Origin: an uncultured Acholeplasmatales bacterium
Lineage (GTDB): Bacteria > Bacillota_I > Bacilli_A > Acholeplasmatales > UBA5453
NCBI GenBank assembly: GCA_927433595.1
Contig: CAKMJY010000010.1
Span: 1 to 53,805, forward strand
Reading direction: 5' to 3'
DNA: 53,805 nt
Shown here: positions 25,738 to 34,608 of the stretch, piece after piece
Position numbering within the stretch: position 1 is the stretch's first letter
How the letters are laid out: the number at the start of each line of letters is the position of its first letter
Translations under genes and position numbers: made by a program
Notes under the pieces: model-generated
The model's input: only the letters and a program-made list of their open reading frames with translations
Told to the model about the DNA's origin: nothing
The model's database searches: none

Positions 25738-26364
25738 ATGAGATGGATTCGAATCAAATATACAAAAACGTATAACATCTTAAAAGACGGGATTGCTAAG
25801 AGTAATCCAATTGTTATCGCCGTATTAGGGATTTGTTCCTCATTGGCTGTTTCTAACAAAGTAGAAAATGCCATTGCCATGGGGCTTGGTGTGACATTTG
25901 TTGTCATGGCAAGTAGTGCCGTGATATCCAGTATGCGTTCTATCATTCCGCCAAAAGTGAGAATGGTGACTTATATGGTGGTTATTTCAACGTTTGTCAT
26001 CATGGTTCAAATGTTCTTAGATGCCTTCTTCCCTGAAATTGCCAAATCATTAGCGGCTTATGTTGGTTTAATCATCACAAACTGTATTGTCATGGGTAGA
26101 GCTGAGGCGTTTGCAGTTAAAAACCCAGTTAAGTATTCACTAGTGGACGGATTTGCGTCCGGCATGGGCTACATGTTTGTATTAATTGTCGTCTCAGTCG
26201 TAAGAGAATTCTTGGCATTTGGCACAATTTTAAACTTCCAAGTCGCACCAGACACATTCACAAAATGGTCTGTGATGGCTTTAGCACCAGGCGGATTCTT
26301 CGTAATGGCCTTATTCATTTGGGGCATCAGAGAATGGCTTAAATATTATGAGTTAGAGGCATAA
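25738..26364 (+). CDS. nqrD: NqrD/RnfE-type membrane subunit
   Basis: This 208-residue integral membrane subunit has about six helices. LGICSSLAVSNKVENAIAMG and VGLIITNCIVMGRAEAFA carry the conserved Cys residues that coordinate the intramembrane 2Fe-2S centre shared with NqrE. The wording ITNCIVMGRAEAFA is typical of NqrD rather than RnfE. RBS GGGGTG lies in the end of nqrC. It pairs with NqrE in opposite topology to form the electron and sodium path. Confidence 0.9.
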   Translation: MRWIRIKYTKTYNILKDGIAKSNPIVIAVLGICSSLAVSNKVENAIAMGLGVTFVVMASSAVISSMRSIIPPKVRMVTYMVVISTFVIMVQMFLDAFFPEIAKSLAAYVGLIITNCIVMGRAEAFAVKNPVKYSLVDGFASGMGYMFVLIVVSVVREFLAFGTILNFQVAPDTFTKWSVMALAPGGFFVMALFIWGIREWLKYYELEA

Positions 26365-26377
26365 GAGAGGAGATTCC

Positions 26378-26959
26378 ATGGAAAGATTAATTGAAATTTT
26401 TATCGCAACGATTTTAAATCATAACATCGCATTGGTCTATATTTTAGGGATGTGTCCTTTAATAGCCATCTCAACCAATATCAAAAATGCAAAAGGGATG
26501 GGGATTGCGGTTGTCATCGTAGTGACACTAACCGCTATCATCAACTATCCAATTTACCAAATCTTAAAAGCAACCGAAACCACCAGCTTATCGTTATTGG
26601 TCTTCATCATCACGATTGCTGCTACTGTCCAAGTTTTAGAATTACTCATGGACAAGTTTTTACCTAAACTATATAATGCATTTGGTATTTATTTACCACT
26701 AATTACCGTCAACTGTGTGGTACTAGCTGTGTCATTGTTCTTTGTTAATAGAACCTATAGTTTCTCAGAAACAGCCGTATTCTCATTTGGTTCATCATTA
26801 GGGTGGATGCTTGCCATTGTGTTAGTTGCTGGTATTCGTGAAAAAATGTCTAAATACAGTGATGTCCCAAGAGGATTAAAAGGCAAAGGGATTGTATTTG
26901 TCATTTTAGGCATTCTAGCGTTAGCATTCATTGGTTTCACTGGCTTGGCCAGCATATAG
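26378..26959 (+). CDS. nqrE: NqrE/RnfA-type membrane subunit
   Basis: This 193-residue integral membrane subunit is paired with NqrD. LGMCPLIAISTNIKNAKG and LYNAFGIYLPLITVNCVVLA carry the two conserved Cys residues for the shared iron-sulfur centre. The C-terminal WMLAIVLVAGIREKMSKYSDVPRGLKG is close to NqrE of proteobacteria, including the KYSDVP element. RBS GAGGAG precedes the ATG. It is the fourth gene of the operon. Confidence 0.92.
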   Translation: MERLIEIFIATILNHNIALVYILGMCPLIAISTNIKNAKGMGIAVVIVVTLTAIINYPIYQILKATETTSLSLLVFIITIAATVQVLELLMDKFLPKLYNAFGIYLPLITVNCVVLAVSLFFVNRTYSFSETAVFSFGSSLGWMLAIVLVAGIREKMSKYSDVPRGLKGKGIVFVILGILALAFIGFTGLASI

Positions 26960-26968
26960 GAGGTCAAT

Positions 26969-28048
26969 ATGAATATATTTGTACCAATCGTCTTAGTCGG
27001 GGTACTGGTGTTAATTACGTTATTGCTCATCATCATCGATAAATTACTTGGTGGTGGTAAAGAAAAAATACTGTTAATTAACGATGATACAGTCATTCCA
27101 GTAAAGAATGAAGATACTGTATTAAATACGCTATCTGCTCAAAAGATTTATGTGCCTTCTGCTTGTGGTGGTAAGGCAACCTGTGGTTTTTGTAAGTTCA
27201 GACTCATAGAAGGTGGCGGTGAGGTAAAGCCTACAGAATTACCCTTCTTGTCAGCTGAAGAAAGAGATTTAGGAATAAGATTATCCTGCCAAGTCAAGGT
27301 AAAGGATAATATGAAGATTGAAATTCCTAAAGAACTATTAAATGCCCAATCCTATCAAACGAAGGTTGTGTCAATTGAAGATCAAACCTATGACATCAAG
27401 TTGGTGAAGTTTAAACTAATTAATCCAACTGAAATGCACTTTAAACCTGGTCAATATGCCCAAATCAAGGTGCCTGGTATTGATGTGATAAGAGCATATT
27501 CAATCGCTTCAAACCCAAAAGATACCAGTGAAATTGAGTTAATTATCAGACAAGTACCGAATGGACAAGCAACCACATTTGTTCATAAGGCACTAGAAGT
27601 TGGCGATAAGATTACCTTAACTGGTCCGTTCGGTGATTTCTACCTAAGAGAAACTGAACGTGAAATGATTTGTATTGCAGGTGGTTCTGGTAAAGCACCA
27701 ATTAGAAGTATCTTATATTATTTAAGAGACCGCGGTATGAACCGTAAAGTCAAATACTTCTTTGGCGCAAAGTCAAAACGCGATTTATATATGACTGAGG
27801 AGTTCTTAGAACTATCCAAAGCATTCCCTAATTTTGAGTATATTCCTGCGTTATCTGAACCGCTGCCTGAAGATGAATGGCAAGGTGAAGTTGGCTTAAT
27901 TACGGATGTTGTCGATAGATTAACCGATGATTTGTCTGAGGCTGAGGCCTACTTATGTGGCTCACCAGGGATGATCAATGCTTGTAATAAAATATTGACC
28001 AAGCATGATATTAAGCAACACAACGTCTTTTACGATAAATTTAGTTAA
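26969..28048 (+). CDS. nqrF: NqrF-type NADH dehydrogenase subunit (2Fe-2S, FAD)
   Basis: This 359-residue electron-input subunit has an N-terminal membrane helix (PIVLVGVLVLITLLLIIIDKL). A ferredoxin domain has its cluster in C-GGKAT-C-GF-C and a fourth Cys after exactly 31 residues (SCQVKV), the same spacing as in Vibrio NqrF. The FAD domain has RAYSIASNP and the NADH domain GGSGKAPIRSIL. It is about 50 residues shorter than Vibrio NqrF. It oxidises NADH on the cytoplasmic side. This is the last gene of the operon, followed by a strong bidirectional terminator. No nqrA or rnfB/rnfC lies next to it. Confidence 0.92.
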   Translation: MNIFVPIVLVGVLVLITLLLIIIDKLLGGGKEKILLINDDTVIPVKNEDTVLNTLSAQKIYVPSACGGKATCGFCKFRLIEGGGEVKPTELPFLSAEERDLGIRLSCQVKVKDNMKIEIPKELLNAQSYQTKVVSIEDQTYDIKLVKFKLINPTEMHFKPGQYAQIKVPGIDVIRAYSIASNPKDTSEIELIIRQVPNGQATTFVHKALEVGDKITLTGPFGDFYLRETEREMICIAGGSGKAPIRSILYYLRDRGMNRKVKYFFGAKSKRDLYMTEEFLELSKAFPNFEYIPALSEPLPEDEWQGEVGLITDVVDRLTDDLSEAEAYLCGSPGMINACNKILTKHDIKQHNVFYDKFS

Positions 28049-28053
28049 AAATG

Positions 28054-28079
28054 AAGCCAGTCGATTGCTCGACTGGCTT
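28054..28079. terminator. bidirectional terminator between nqrF and the fusion flavoprotein
   Basis: AAGCCAGTCGA and TCGACTGGCTT form an 11-bp perfect stem with loop TTGC. A T-rich tail follows on both strands (TTTTCTG on plus, CATTTTTAA on minus). It serves two converging genes. Confidence 0.85.
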
Positions 28080-28084
28080 TTCTG

Positions 28085-30541
28085 TTATATAAATAAGTTA
28101 TGGTTTGCAGATTGTGTATCGCCTAAGTAAGTTGCTACGCCGGCAATTTCAATGCCGTCGATTAACTCTTCTTCTTTAATACCCATAATGTCCATTGACA
28201 TGGCACATGCGGTGACTTTAACACCCATATCCATGGCTTGTTTCATTAAGGTTTGTAATGAATCTACATTCTTTTTCTTCATGATTGAGCGGATCATCTT
28301 AGGACCCATGCCCATCATATTCATCTTCGAAATCGGTAACTTATCTGTCCCTCTTGGCATCATGAAGCCAAACATTTTTTCGATGAACGATTTTTTCACT
28401 TTAACACGTTTTGGTTTTCTTAGGATGTTTAAACCCCAGAATGTAAAGAATAATGAGACATCTTTACCCATTGATTTAGCACCATTTGCGATGATAAATG
28501 CAGCAATTGCTTTATCTAAGTCTTCTGAGAACACGACAATGGTTGAGCCATTTTGAGTCGTTGTTTTCGTTTCTACTTGTTTTTTACCTTTTTGAATGTG
28601 TGCGGTAATGACTTTATTTTCTTTGTTTAGATCCAATAAAGCATTGCCTGTTTTTTCTGCCCATGTTTTGATGTCTTTCATGAACCCTGGATCAGACGCC
28701 TTCACTTCTAAGATGTCACCTTCATGCATGGTTTCCATGTTTTTATAGACTTGAACAATTGGACCTGGACATTGTAAACCACATGCATCTACAACCACTT
28801 TTGCAGGTTTGTAGTTAGATGGTTTTTCTTCTGTTTTGGTTTTAATTGGGTCTCCCAAATCATTGACTGGGAAGAAACATACTTCACTACCATTAGAATC
28901 AAATACGCATGAGAATGATTTAAAACCACCCTCTAGGTTTTTAACTTTAAAGCCATGTTGTTTTAAGATACGTTCAGCTGTGTAACCTCTCGTACCGACT
29001 TGGCAATATACGTAGATGGTTTCTTCTTTAGGTAATTCGGATAATCGACTTCTAAGTTCAGTCAGTGGAATGTGGACAGAACCTTGAAGGTAATTAACGG
29101 TTACTTCTGGGTTTTCTCTAATATCTAAGATATATGCACCTTTAGATGCTAATTCTTGAATTTCTAGCCATGTGACCCCATCAGTCATACCTTTTATCTT
29201 ATTTTCTGCCACATAGCCAACCATGTTGACTGGGTCTTTGGCAGAAGAGAATGGTGGTGCATACGCAAAATCAATGTTCTTTAAATCGGTAATCTTCATT
29301 TTTGCATACATTGCGGTTGCCAGTACGTCAACGCGTTTGTCGACGCCATCGCCGCCAATCGCTTGAACCCCATAAATCATTTCTGTTTGTGGGTTATAAA
29401 GGACCTTCATTGAAATGGATTCACTACCTGGGTAGTAACTTGCATGTGAACTTGGGTGAATATAAAGTTTGTCATAAGTCATATTAAGACTCTTAAGCAT
29501 TTTTTCTGATAGACCGGATGATCCAACTGTCTTATCAAATATTTTCGCAACACTGGTTGCTAAAGTGCCTGTATAAGCTTCTTGGATACCACAAATGTGG
29601 TTTGCAACAATTCTACCTTGTCTATTAGCAGGACCTGCAAGTGCTGCTAACATATGTTGTTCTGAGATCACGTGTTTAACTTCAACCACATCGCCAATGG
29701 CATAGATGTCAGGATTAGACGTTAACATGTATTCATTAACGGCTACTGCACCTCTTTGTGTTAATGTTAAACCGGCATTTTTCGCTAATACATTATCTGG
29801 TTTAACCCCAATAGCGAAAATGATTAAATCTGTATCCACAACAGTACCACTGGATAATTGAATACGGTTACCCGCTTGTTCAAATGATTTAACGCCATCA
29901 TTTAAGATGAGGTTAACTCCATTGTCTGCAATGGTTTGATGAATGATTTGAGCCATCTCGTAATCAAACATACCCATGACTTGTGGTGCCATTTCGATTA
30001 AAGTGACTTGAATGCCTAGGTGTGCTAGGTTTTCCATCATTTCAATCCCGATGAACCCACCACCGATGACGGCTGCTTTCTTCGGTTGATTTTTCTCAAT
30101 GTAAGCTTTGATTTCATCCATATCTGGGATATTTCTAAGGGTAAATAAATTCTTTGCCTCAGCGATACCTGGAATTGGCGGCTTAATTGGTTGTGATCCG
30201 GTTGAAATTACGACCTTATCGTAAGTCTCTGTATACGTTTTGCCAGTCCTTAAATCTGTTACTTGGACTTTCTTACTAGCTGTATCAATGGCTGTCACTT
30301 CTGTTAAGTTACGGACATCGATGTTGAATTTTGCGTGCATGTCCTCTACGGTTTGCACGACTAATGCGTCTCTGGATTCAATCACACCACCAATATGGTA
30401 TGGTAATCCACAGTTTGCAAATGAAATGTATTCGCCTCGTTCGAAAAGGATGATGTCAGCGAATTCATCTAATCTGCGTAATCTAGCTGCTGTAGTGGCC
30501 CCACCTGCGACGCCACCAATAATGAGAATTTTGTTCGACAT
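28085..30541 (-). CDS. CoA-disulfide reductase-rhodanese-TusA-DsrE2 fusion protein
   Basis: This 818-residue cytoplasmic sulfur-redox protein has four domains. First is an FAD-dependent pyridine nucleotide-disulfide reductase of CoA-disulfide reductase/NADH oxidase type (about 1-445; GGVAGGATTA FAD motif, redox Cys44 in ANCGLPYHIGG, NAD motif GGGFIGIEMMEN). Next is a rhodanese domain with catalytic Cys in YVYCQVGTRGY. Then comes a TusA/SirA domain with DACGLQCPGPI, and finally a DsrE2-like domain ending TACAMSMDIMGI. Such fusions handle CoA persulfide or polysulfide and sulfur transfer. The track starts 16 codons earlier; GGAGGAGTCTATT fixes ATG at 30541. It is a single gene convergent with the NQR operon. 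Confidence 0.9.
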   Translation of the reverse strand: MSNKILIIGGVAGGATTAARLRRLDEFADIILFERGEYISFANCGLPYHIGGVIESRDALVVQTVEDMHAKFNIDVRNLTEVTAIDTASKKVQVTDLRTGKTYTETYDKVVISTGSQPIKPPIPGIAEAKNLFTLRNIPDMDEIKAYIEKNQPKKAAVIGGGFIGIEMMENLAHLGIQVTLIEMAPQVMGMFDYEMAQIIHQTIADNGVNLILNDGVKSFEQAGNRIQLSSGTVVDTDLIIFAIGVKPDNVLAKNAGLTLTQRGAVAVNEYMLTSNPDIYAIGDVVEVKHVISEQHMLAALAGPANRQGRIVANHICGIQEAYTGTLATSVAKIFDKTVGSSGLSEKMLKSLNMTYDKLYIHPSSHASYYPGSESISMKVLYNPQTEMIYGVQAIGGDGVDKRVDVLATAMYAKMKITDLKNIDFAYAPPFSSAKDPVNMVGYVAENKIKGMTDGVTWLEIQELASKGAYILDIRENPEVTVNYLQGSVHIPLTELRSRLSELPKEETIYVYCQVGTRGYTAERILKQHGFKVKNLEGGFKSFSCVFDSNGSEVCFFPVNDLGDPIKTKTEEKPSNYKPAKVVVDACGLQCPGPIVQVYKNMETMHEGDILEVKASDPGFMKDIKTWAEKTGNALLDLNKENKVITAHIQKGKKQVETKTTTQNGSTIVVFSEDLDKAIAAFIIANGAKSMGKDVSLFFTFWGLNILRKPKRVKVKKSFIEKMFGFMMPRGTDKLPISKMNMMGMGPKMIRSIMKKKNVDSLQTLMKQAMDMGVKVTACAMSMDIMGIKEEELIDGIEIAGVATYLGDTQSANHNLFI

Positions 30542-30622
30542 AATAGACTCCTCCGAAAACAATATACGCCTATATGAAAAAGATGTCAATAAATTGACAC
30601 CATTTTTTGTAAATGAAAACAG

Positions 30623-32608
30623 TTACTTTATTTGTGAACGGTAAATGTTTGCGTAAACGCCATTTTTTTCGAGTAAAGTTCCGTGATTGCCTTCTTCTAC
30701 TTTGAAGCCATTTTCTAATACCACAATCTTGTCTGCATGCTTGATGGTGGATAGCCTATGGGCGATGACAATCATGGTTCTACCCACCTTGACTTTATCA
30801 AGGGCTTGTTGAATCATGGTTTCTGTTTCTGTATCAATATTGGCAGTTGCTTCATCCATGATTAAGATGGCAGGGTCATGTAACACAGCTCTGGCAAAAG
30901 AGATGATTTGTTTTTCACCAACTGAGAAGTTTCCGCCGCCTCTAGAAACATCGTGTAAGACACCTTTATCGAGTTTATCCAGTAATTTAGACCCACCAAT
31001 ATCTCTAATGGTTTGTTCAACTAAGGCATCTGAGACATCTAGACCAAACTTCACATTATCGGCGATGGTGCCTTTGAATAAGACTGGGTCTTGAAGGATG
31101 ATGCCAACGTGTTTTCGATAACTTCTTTTTGAATGGGTTTTGATATCCACACCATCTACTAAAATCCTACCCATGTCAGTATCTTTGATATCATAAAAGC
31201 GTAATAACAAGCTCATCAATGACGTTTTACCTGAACCAGTGTGACCAACCAGGCCAACCATTTGGCCAGGTTCTATATTTAAGTTAATGCCCTTTAAAAC
31301 GGGGTTATTCAGGTTATATGAGAACCAAACATTTTCAAATTCTATTTCTCCATTGAAACGTTCAACATCCGTAAAACTACCATCTTCTTGTTCACCATCG
31401 ATGATTTTGAATATGCGATCGGTTCTCACAATGGCGTGTTGCAGGTTACCAATTTCTCTAAATAATGTCCCAACTGGTTCGATGAGTCTTGTTAAGTAGT
31501 CGTTATAGGCATAAATAATCCCTACTGACACCACAAAGCCTGAAACGGATAAATAACTTTGGCCAAAATAAAGGATAATCGATGCGGTGACGAGTTGTCC
31601 TATCAATCGAATCATGTTCCAACCAATCGTTAAGTGCAATCTGGTTTCTTTTAGTTTTTCTTTGACATACTCATCGGATAAATCATTGAACTTATCTTCA
31701 GTTTGTTTTTGGAAGTTAAAAATTTGTAAAACAGATATCCCATTAATAATCTCATTCAATTGGGCTGTAATGAGTGAACTTTGTTCATTCACTTTAACCG
31801 CAATCTTGGTTAATTTCTTAATGAAATAACGCAACCAAATGTAGACGAATGGGAATACGACAAATGTCATCAATGCCAAAGTAGGATCTAAGTAAAACAT
31901 CCCGATATAGGCAAAGACCACGGCCATACTGGCATTAATCAATAAGTTCATGATGGTAGAAAACAAATTCATCATCCCTCCGACATCATTGATAACGCGG
32001 TTGGCGATTTTACCTGCTGGTTCTGATTCAAAATAGGTCATCGGCATACGTTGTAAGGATGCGATGGCATCTAATCTAGCATCTCTAACCATATTGACGT
32101 TGATCATCATGGTTGTGATACGTTGAATGTAGGTGAAAACGATTTGTAAAATGAACCTTAAGAATAACAGTAATATGAGTATCACTAATGGTTTTACAAA
32201 TGGCTGATAAAATGAGATAACCTCACTTTTCGTCATTCTTGTCACATCGTATTGGTATATATCGCCATCTAATGTTTCGATGGTTAGTGTATTACCAGAA
32301 AGTGATTTATTACCCATTTCTACCACATCTAATGTGAAATAATATTTACCCTCATAAATGACGATAGATGCTTTCCCTAAGCCAGTATCTTCTGTTGTAT
32401 ACGATACGCCATCAAATACTTGATTGGTTTCGGTTGGACTTTCATACCAAGTATCTTCGATGCCCACTAAATAGTCATCCAATATGGTTTTGACAATCAG
32501 TGGTGCAAGCAACCCTAATATTTGAACAATGATCATCGCGAAGATGGTAATCGTTAATAATTTCTTGTATCTGGCGATATAACGCCATACTTTTTTCATC
32601 GCTTTCAT
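30623..32608 (-). CDS. heterodimeric ABC exporter subunit, BmrD type
   Basis: This 661-residue half-exporter has a type IV ABC transmembrane domain and a C-terminal nucleotide-binding domain. An insertion of about 90 residues between helices 1 and 2 (around 50-125) forms a beta-rich extracellular domain, as in Bacillus BmrD. Walker A is GHTGSGKTS and Walker B ILIMDEAT, with the catalytic Glu; the H-loop His is in IAHRLST. The signature is degenerate (FSVGEKQ for LSGGQ). With its partner it forms one competent and one degenerate ATP site. It is downstream of its partner by five bases. The substrate is unknown; drugs or lipids are typical. Confidence 0.92.
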   Translation of the reverse strand: MKAMKKVWRYIARYKKLLTITIFAMIIVQILGLLAPLIVKTILDDYLVGIEDTWYESPTETNQVFDGVSYTTEDTGLGKASIVIYEGKYYFTLDVVEMGNKSLSGNTLTIETLDGDIYQYDVTRMTKSEVISFYQPFVKPLVILILLLFLRFILQIVFTYIQRITTMMINVNMVRDARLDAIASLQRMPMTYFESEPAGKIANRVINDVGGMMNLFSTIMNLLINASMAVVFAYIGMFYLDPTLALMTFVVFPFVYIWLRYFIKKLTKIAVKVNEQSSLITAQLNEIINGISVLQIFNFQKQTEDKFNDLSDEYVKEKLKETRLHLTIGWNMIRLIGQLVTASIILYFGQSYLSVSGFVVSVGIIYAYNDYLTRLIEPVGTLFREIGNLQHAIVRTDRIFKIIDGEQEDGSFTDVERFNGEIEFENVWFSYNLNNPVLKGINLNIEPGQMVGLVGHTGSGKTSLMSLLLRFYDIKDTDMGRILVDGVDIKTHSKRSYRKHVGIILQDPVLFKGTIADNVKFGLDVSDALVEQTIRDIGGSKLLDKLDKGVLHDVSRGGGNFSVGEKQIISFARAVLHDPAILIMDEATANIDTETETMIQQALDKVKVGRTMIVIAHRLSTIKHADKIVVLENGFKVEEGNHGTLLEKNGVYANIYRSQIK

Positions 32609-32613
32609 AATGA

Positions 32614-34347
32614 TTACCTCATCGTCATTTGTTCTACAAATTGGATTTTATACCAACCATCTTCGTTGATCAGTTGGTCATGTTTACCTTGTTGCGTGAT
32701 TTTGCCACCTTGTAGTACCAATATAATATCTGCATCTTTGATGGCACTAAAGCGGTGCGCAACAATGATGTTTGTTTTGTTTTCTCTAAATGCTTTTAAA
32801 TGTTTGATGATGTTGTCTTCTGTTTTCGCATCCACAGCCGATAATGAATCATCTAATATTAAGATTTCAGGGTCCTTAATCAATGCTCTTGCAATGGATA
32901 AACGTTGTTTTTGTCCACCTGATAAGGATACCCCTGACTCACCAACCATTGTGTGCATCCCATTTTGTAAGAATAATAAATCCTTCTCAAAGTCAGCAAT
33001 TTTAACGGCTTTATCAAGTTGTTCGATTGAAGCTTTTGGATTACCTATCAAGATGTTTTCATCCACTTGACGCCTAAATAGGATATGTGCCTGAGGTACA
33101 TAACCAACGATTTGACGGATGTGTTCAATCTTATAGTTTTGAATCGATTTACCATCGATTAAAATCTCGCCTTCTGTGACGTTAAATTCTCTTAATAGTT
33201 GTCGAATAAGCGTGGATTTGCCTGACCCTGTTGGCCCAACAATACCGATGGTTTGGCCTTTTTTAATGGTCAAATTGATGTCTTTGATGACTGGTGCAGA
33301 ATCAAATGGATATTGGAATGTGACATTTTTAAACGTCAATTCATTAAATGATACGATTGGCAAGGAATTCACTTCATCAAAGACTGTTGGGGTTTGTTTC
33401 ATGATTTCATCAAATCTGTCCACTGAGATAGTCGCATTATTGATTTGTGTAAATATCCCGCCAATGGATGTGATTGGGCCATATAACAAACCAATATAAG
33501 AAACAAACGTGATTAAGCCACCTAAAGTCATTTCTTGCATGATGATATAGTAAACACCAAAGCCAAACGCGAGGATATAACTGATCCCGTAGATGATTTC
33601 AAATAATGGGTTAAACCAGTTTTCATATTTTACGATATAACGCCAAGATTCAATGTCTCTAATGACGGCTTTCTTTTGGCGTTCTAAATCGTTTTCTTCT
33701 TGTACATAAGCCCTTATCGTTTTTTGACCTTCAACTGACTCTAGGATCTTTTCAGTCATTTCAGCGTATATTTCACGGTGTATTTTGACGTATTTACGTT
33801 TCTTGTTACGAATCATGTTTAAAATTGTGATCCCTACAGGCATGATTGCAACACTGATTAGCGTGAGTTTCCAACTGATGGTAACACTCATGATGCCAAT
33901 CGCAAACAATATCAAACCAATATTAAAGATAATGCCTTCAAGTAAGGAGGTGGCAGCCATCGTAATGGCATCTAAGTCGTTCGTGACACGGGCGATTAAG
34001 TCACCTTTTTCATATTGTTCATAAAACTTAGAATCGAGTTCAAACAAGTGATTCAAATACTTCTTTCTAAGCTTGAATGCCAATTTTTGACCTTCTACGT
34101 TGACTAAATAGTTATAAACCATGGAGAAAAAATACCTTGAAATGGGTAGTAGTATTAGCGCACCAACCAAATAGAATAGTGTCTGAGCGTTTAACCCACC
34201 AGATACAATTGTATCAATGGCTAACCCCAACACTTTCGCAGGTAGTAACGATATTAAAGCAATCATCAACAGTAAGAACAGTAAGAGTGTGTACATCTTC
34301 TTTTCTTCTTTAATGAACCAACCGATTTTTTTGATAATATTCCCCAT
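32614..34347 (-). CDS. heterodimeric ABC exporter subunit, BmrC type
   Basis: This 577-residue half-exporter has six transmembrane helices and one nucleotide-binding domain. Walker A is GPTGSGKST and the signature is the canonical LSGGQKQ. Walker B reads ILILDDSLS, with Asp where catalytic Glu is expected; the H-loop is VAHRFSA. The missing Glu and its partner's defective signature lie in the same composite site, the standard asymmetry of BmrCD/TM287-288 exporters. Lengths of 577 and 661 residues match BmrC and BmrD. It is the first gene of the two-gene operon and is divergent from the GGDEF gene. Confidence 0.92.
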   Translation of the reverse strand: MGNIIKKIGWFIKEEKKMYTLLLFLLLMIALISLLPAKVLGLAIDTIVSGGLNAQTLFYLVGALILLPISRYFFSMVYNYLVNVEGQKLAFKLRKKYLNHLFELDSKFYEQYEKGDLIARVTNDLDAITMAATSLLEGIIFNIGLILFAIGIMSVTISWKLTLISVAIMPVGITILNMIRNKKRKYVKIHREIYAEMTEKILESVEGQKTIRAYVQEENDLERQKKAVIRDIESWRYIVKYENWFNPLFEIIYGISYILAFGFGVYYIIMQEMTLGGLITFVSYIGLLYGPITSIGGIFTQINNATISVDRFDEIMKQTPTVFDEVNSLPIVSFNELTFKNVTFQYPFDSAPVIKDINLTIKKGQTIGIVGPTGSGKSTLIRQLLREFNVTEGEILIDGKSIQNYKIEHIRQIVGYVPQAHILFRRQVDENILIGNPKASIEQLDKAVKIADFEKDLLFLQNGMHTMVGESGVSLSGGQKQRLSIARALIKDPEILILDDSLSAVDAKTEDNIIKHLKAFRENKTNIIVAHRFSAIKDADIILVLQGGKITQQGKHDQLINEDGWYKIQFVEQMTMR

Positions 34348-34608
34348 AAAATAGCTCCTATAAAAACAATGTCATGCCTATTATACGCCGAAACCATTAA
34401 GGATTCTATAGGATATGCTGAATAATTTTGTCTTTTGTTGTAAACAAGTTCTAATTTCTAAGACGGTTATGACACAATTGAGGTTGCCTAAAAATGAAAA
34501 CGGTTACAAGTACTAATTACAGATAAATTCTACTAAAATGGACGTTTCTTCTTTATAATGAACATGATGTATGATACTATATGTTTGCAATGATTCGTGG
34601 GAGAATTT
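34348..34608. promoter_or_regulatory. divergent regulatory region with candidate cre site
   Basis: This 261-base gap separates the exporter operon (leftwards) from the GGDEF gene (rightwards). ATGAAAACGGTTACA at 34494-34508 fits every position of the cre consensus WTGNAANCGNWNNCW. A TATAAT in CTTTATAATGAAC, about 55 bases before the GGDEF start, is a -10 candidate with a weak -35. I see no gene and no strong hairpin in it. Confidence 0.4.

Noticed and set aside
28152-28556. 134-residue plus-strand ORF opposite the DsrE2 domain
   Set aside because: Shadow ORF; the minus-strand protein has clear domains through this region.
30609-30625. ATGAAAACAGTTACT resembling the cre at 34494
   Set aside because: The central CG is missing and it overlaps the stop of an ABC gene, so it is likely chance similarity.
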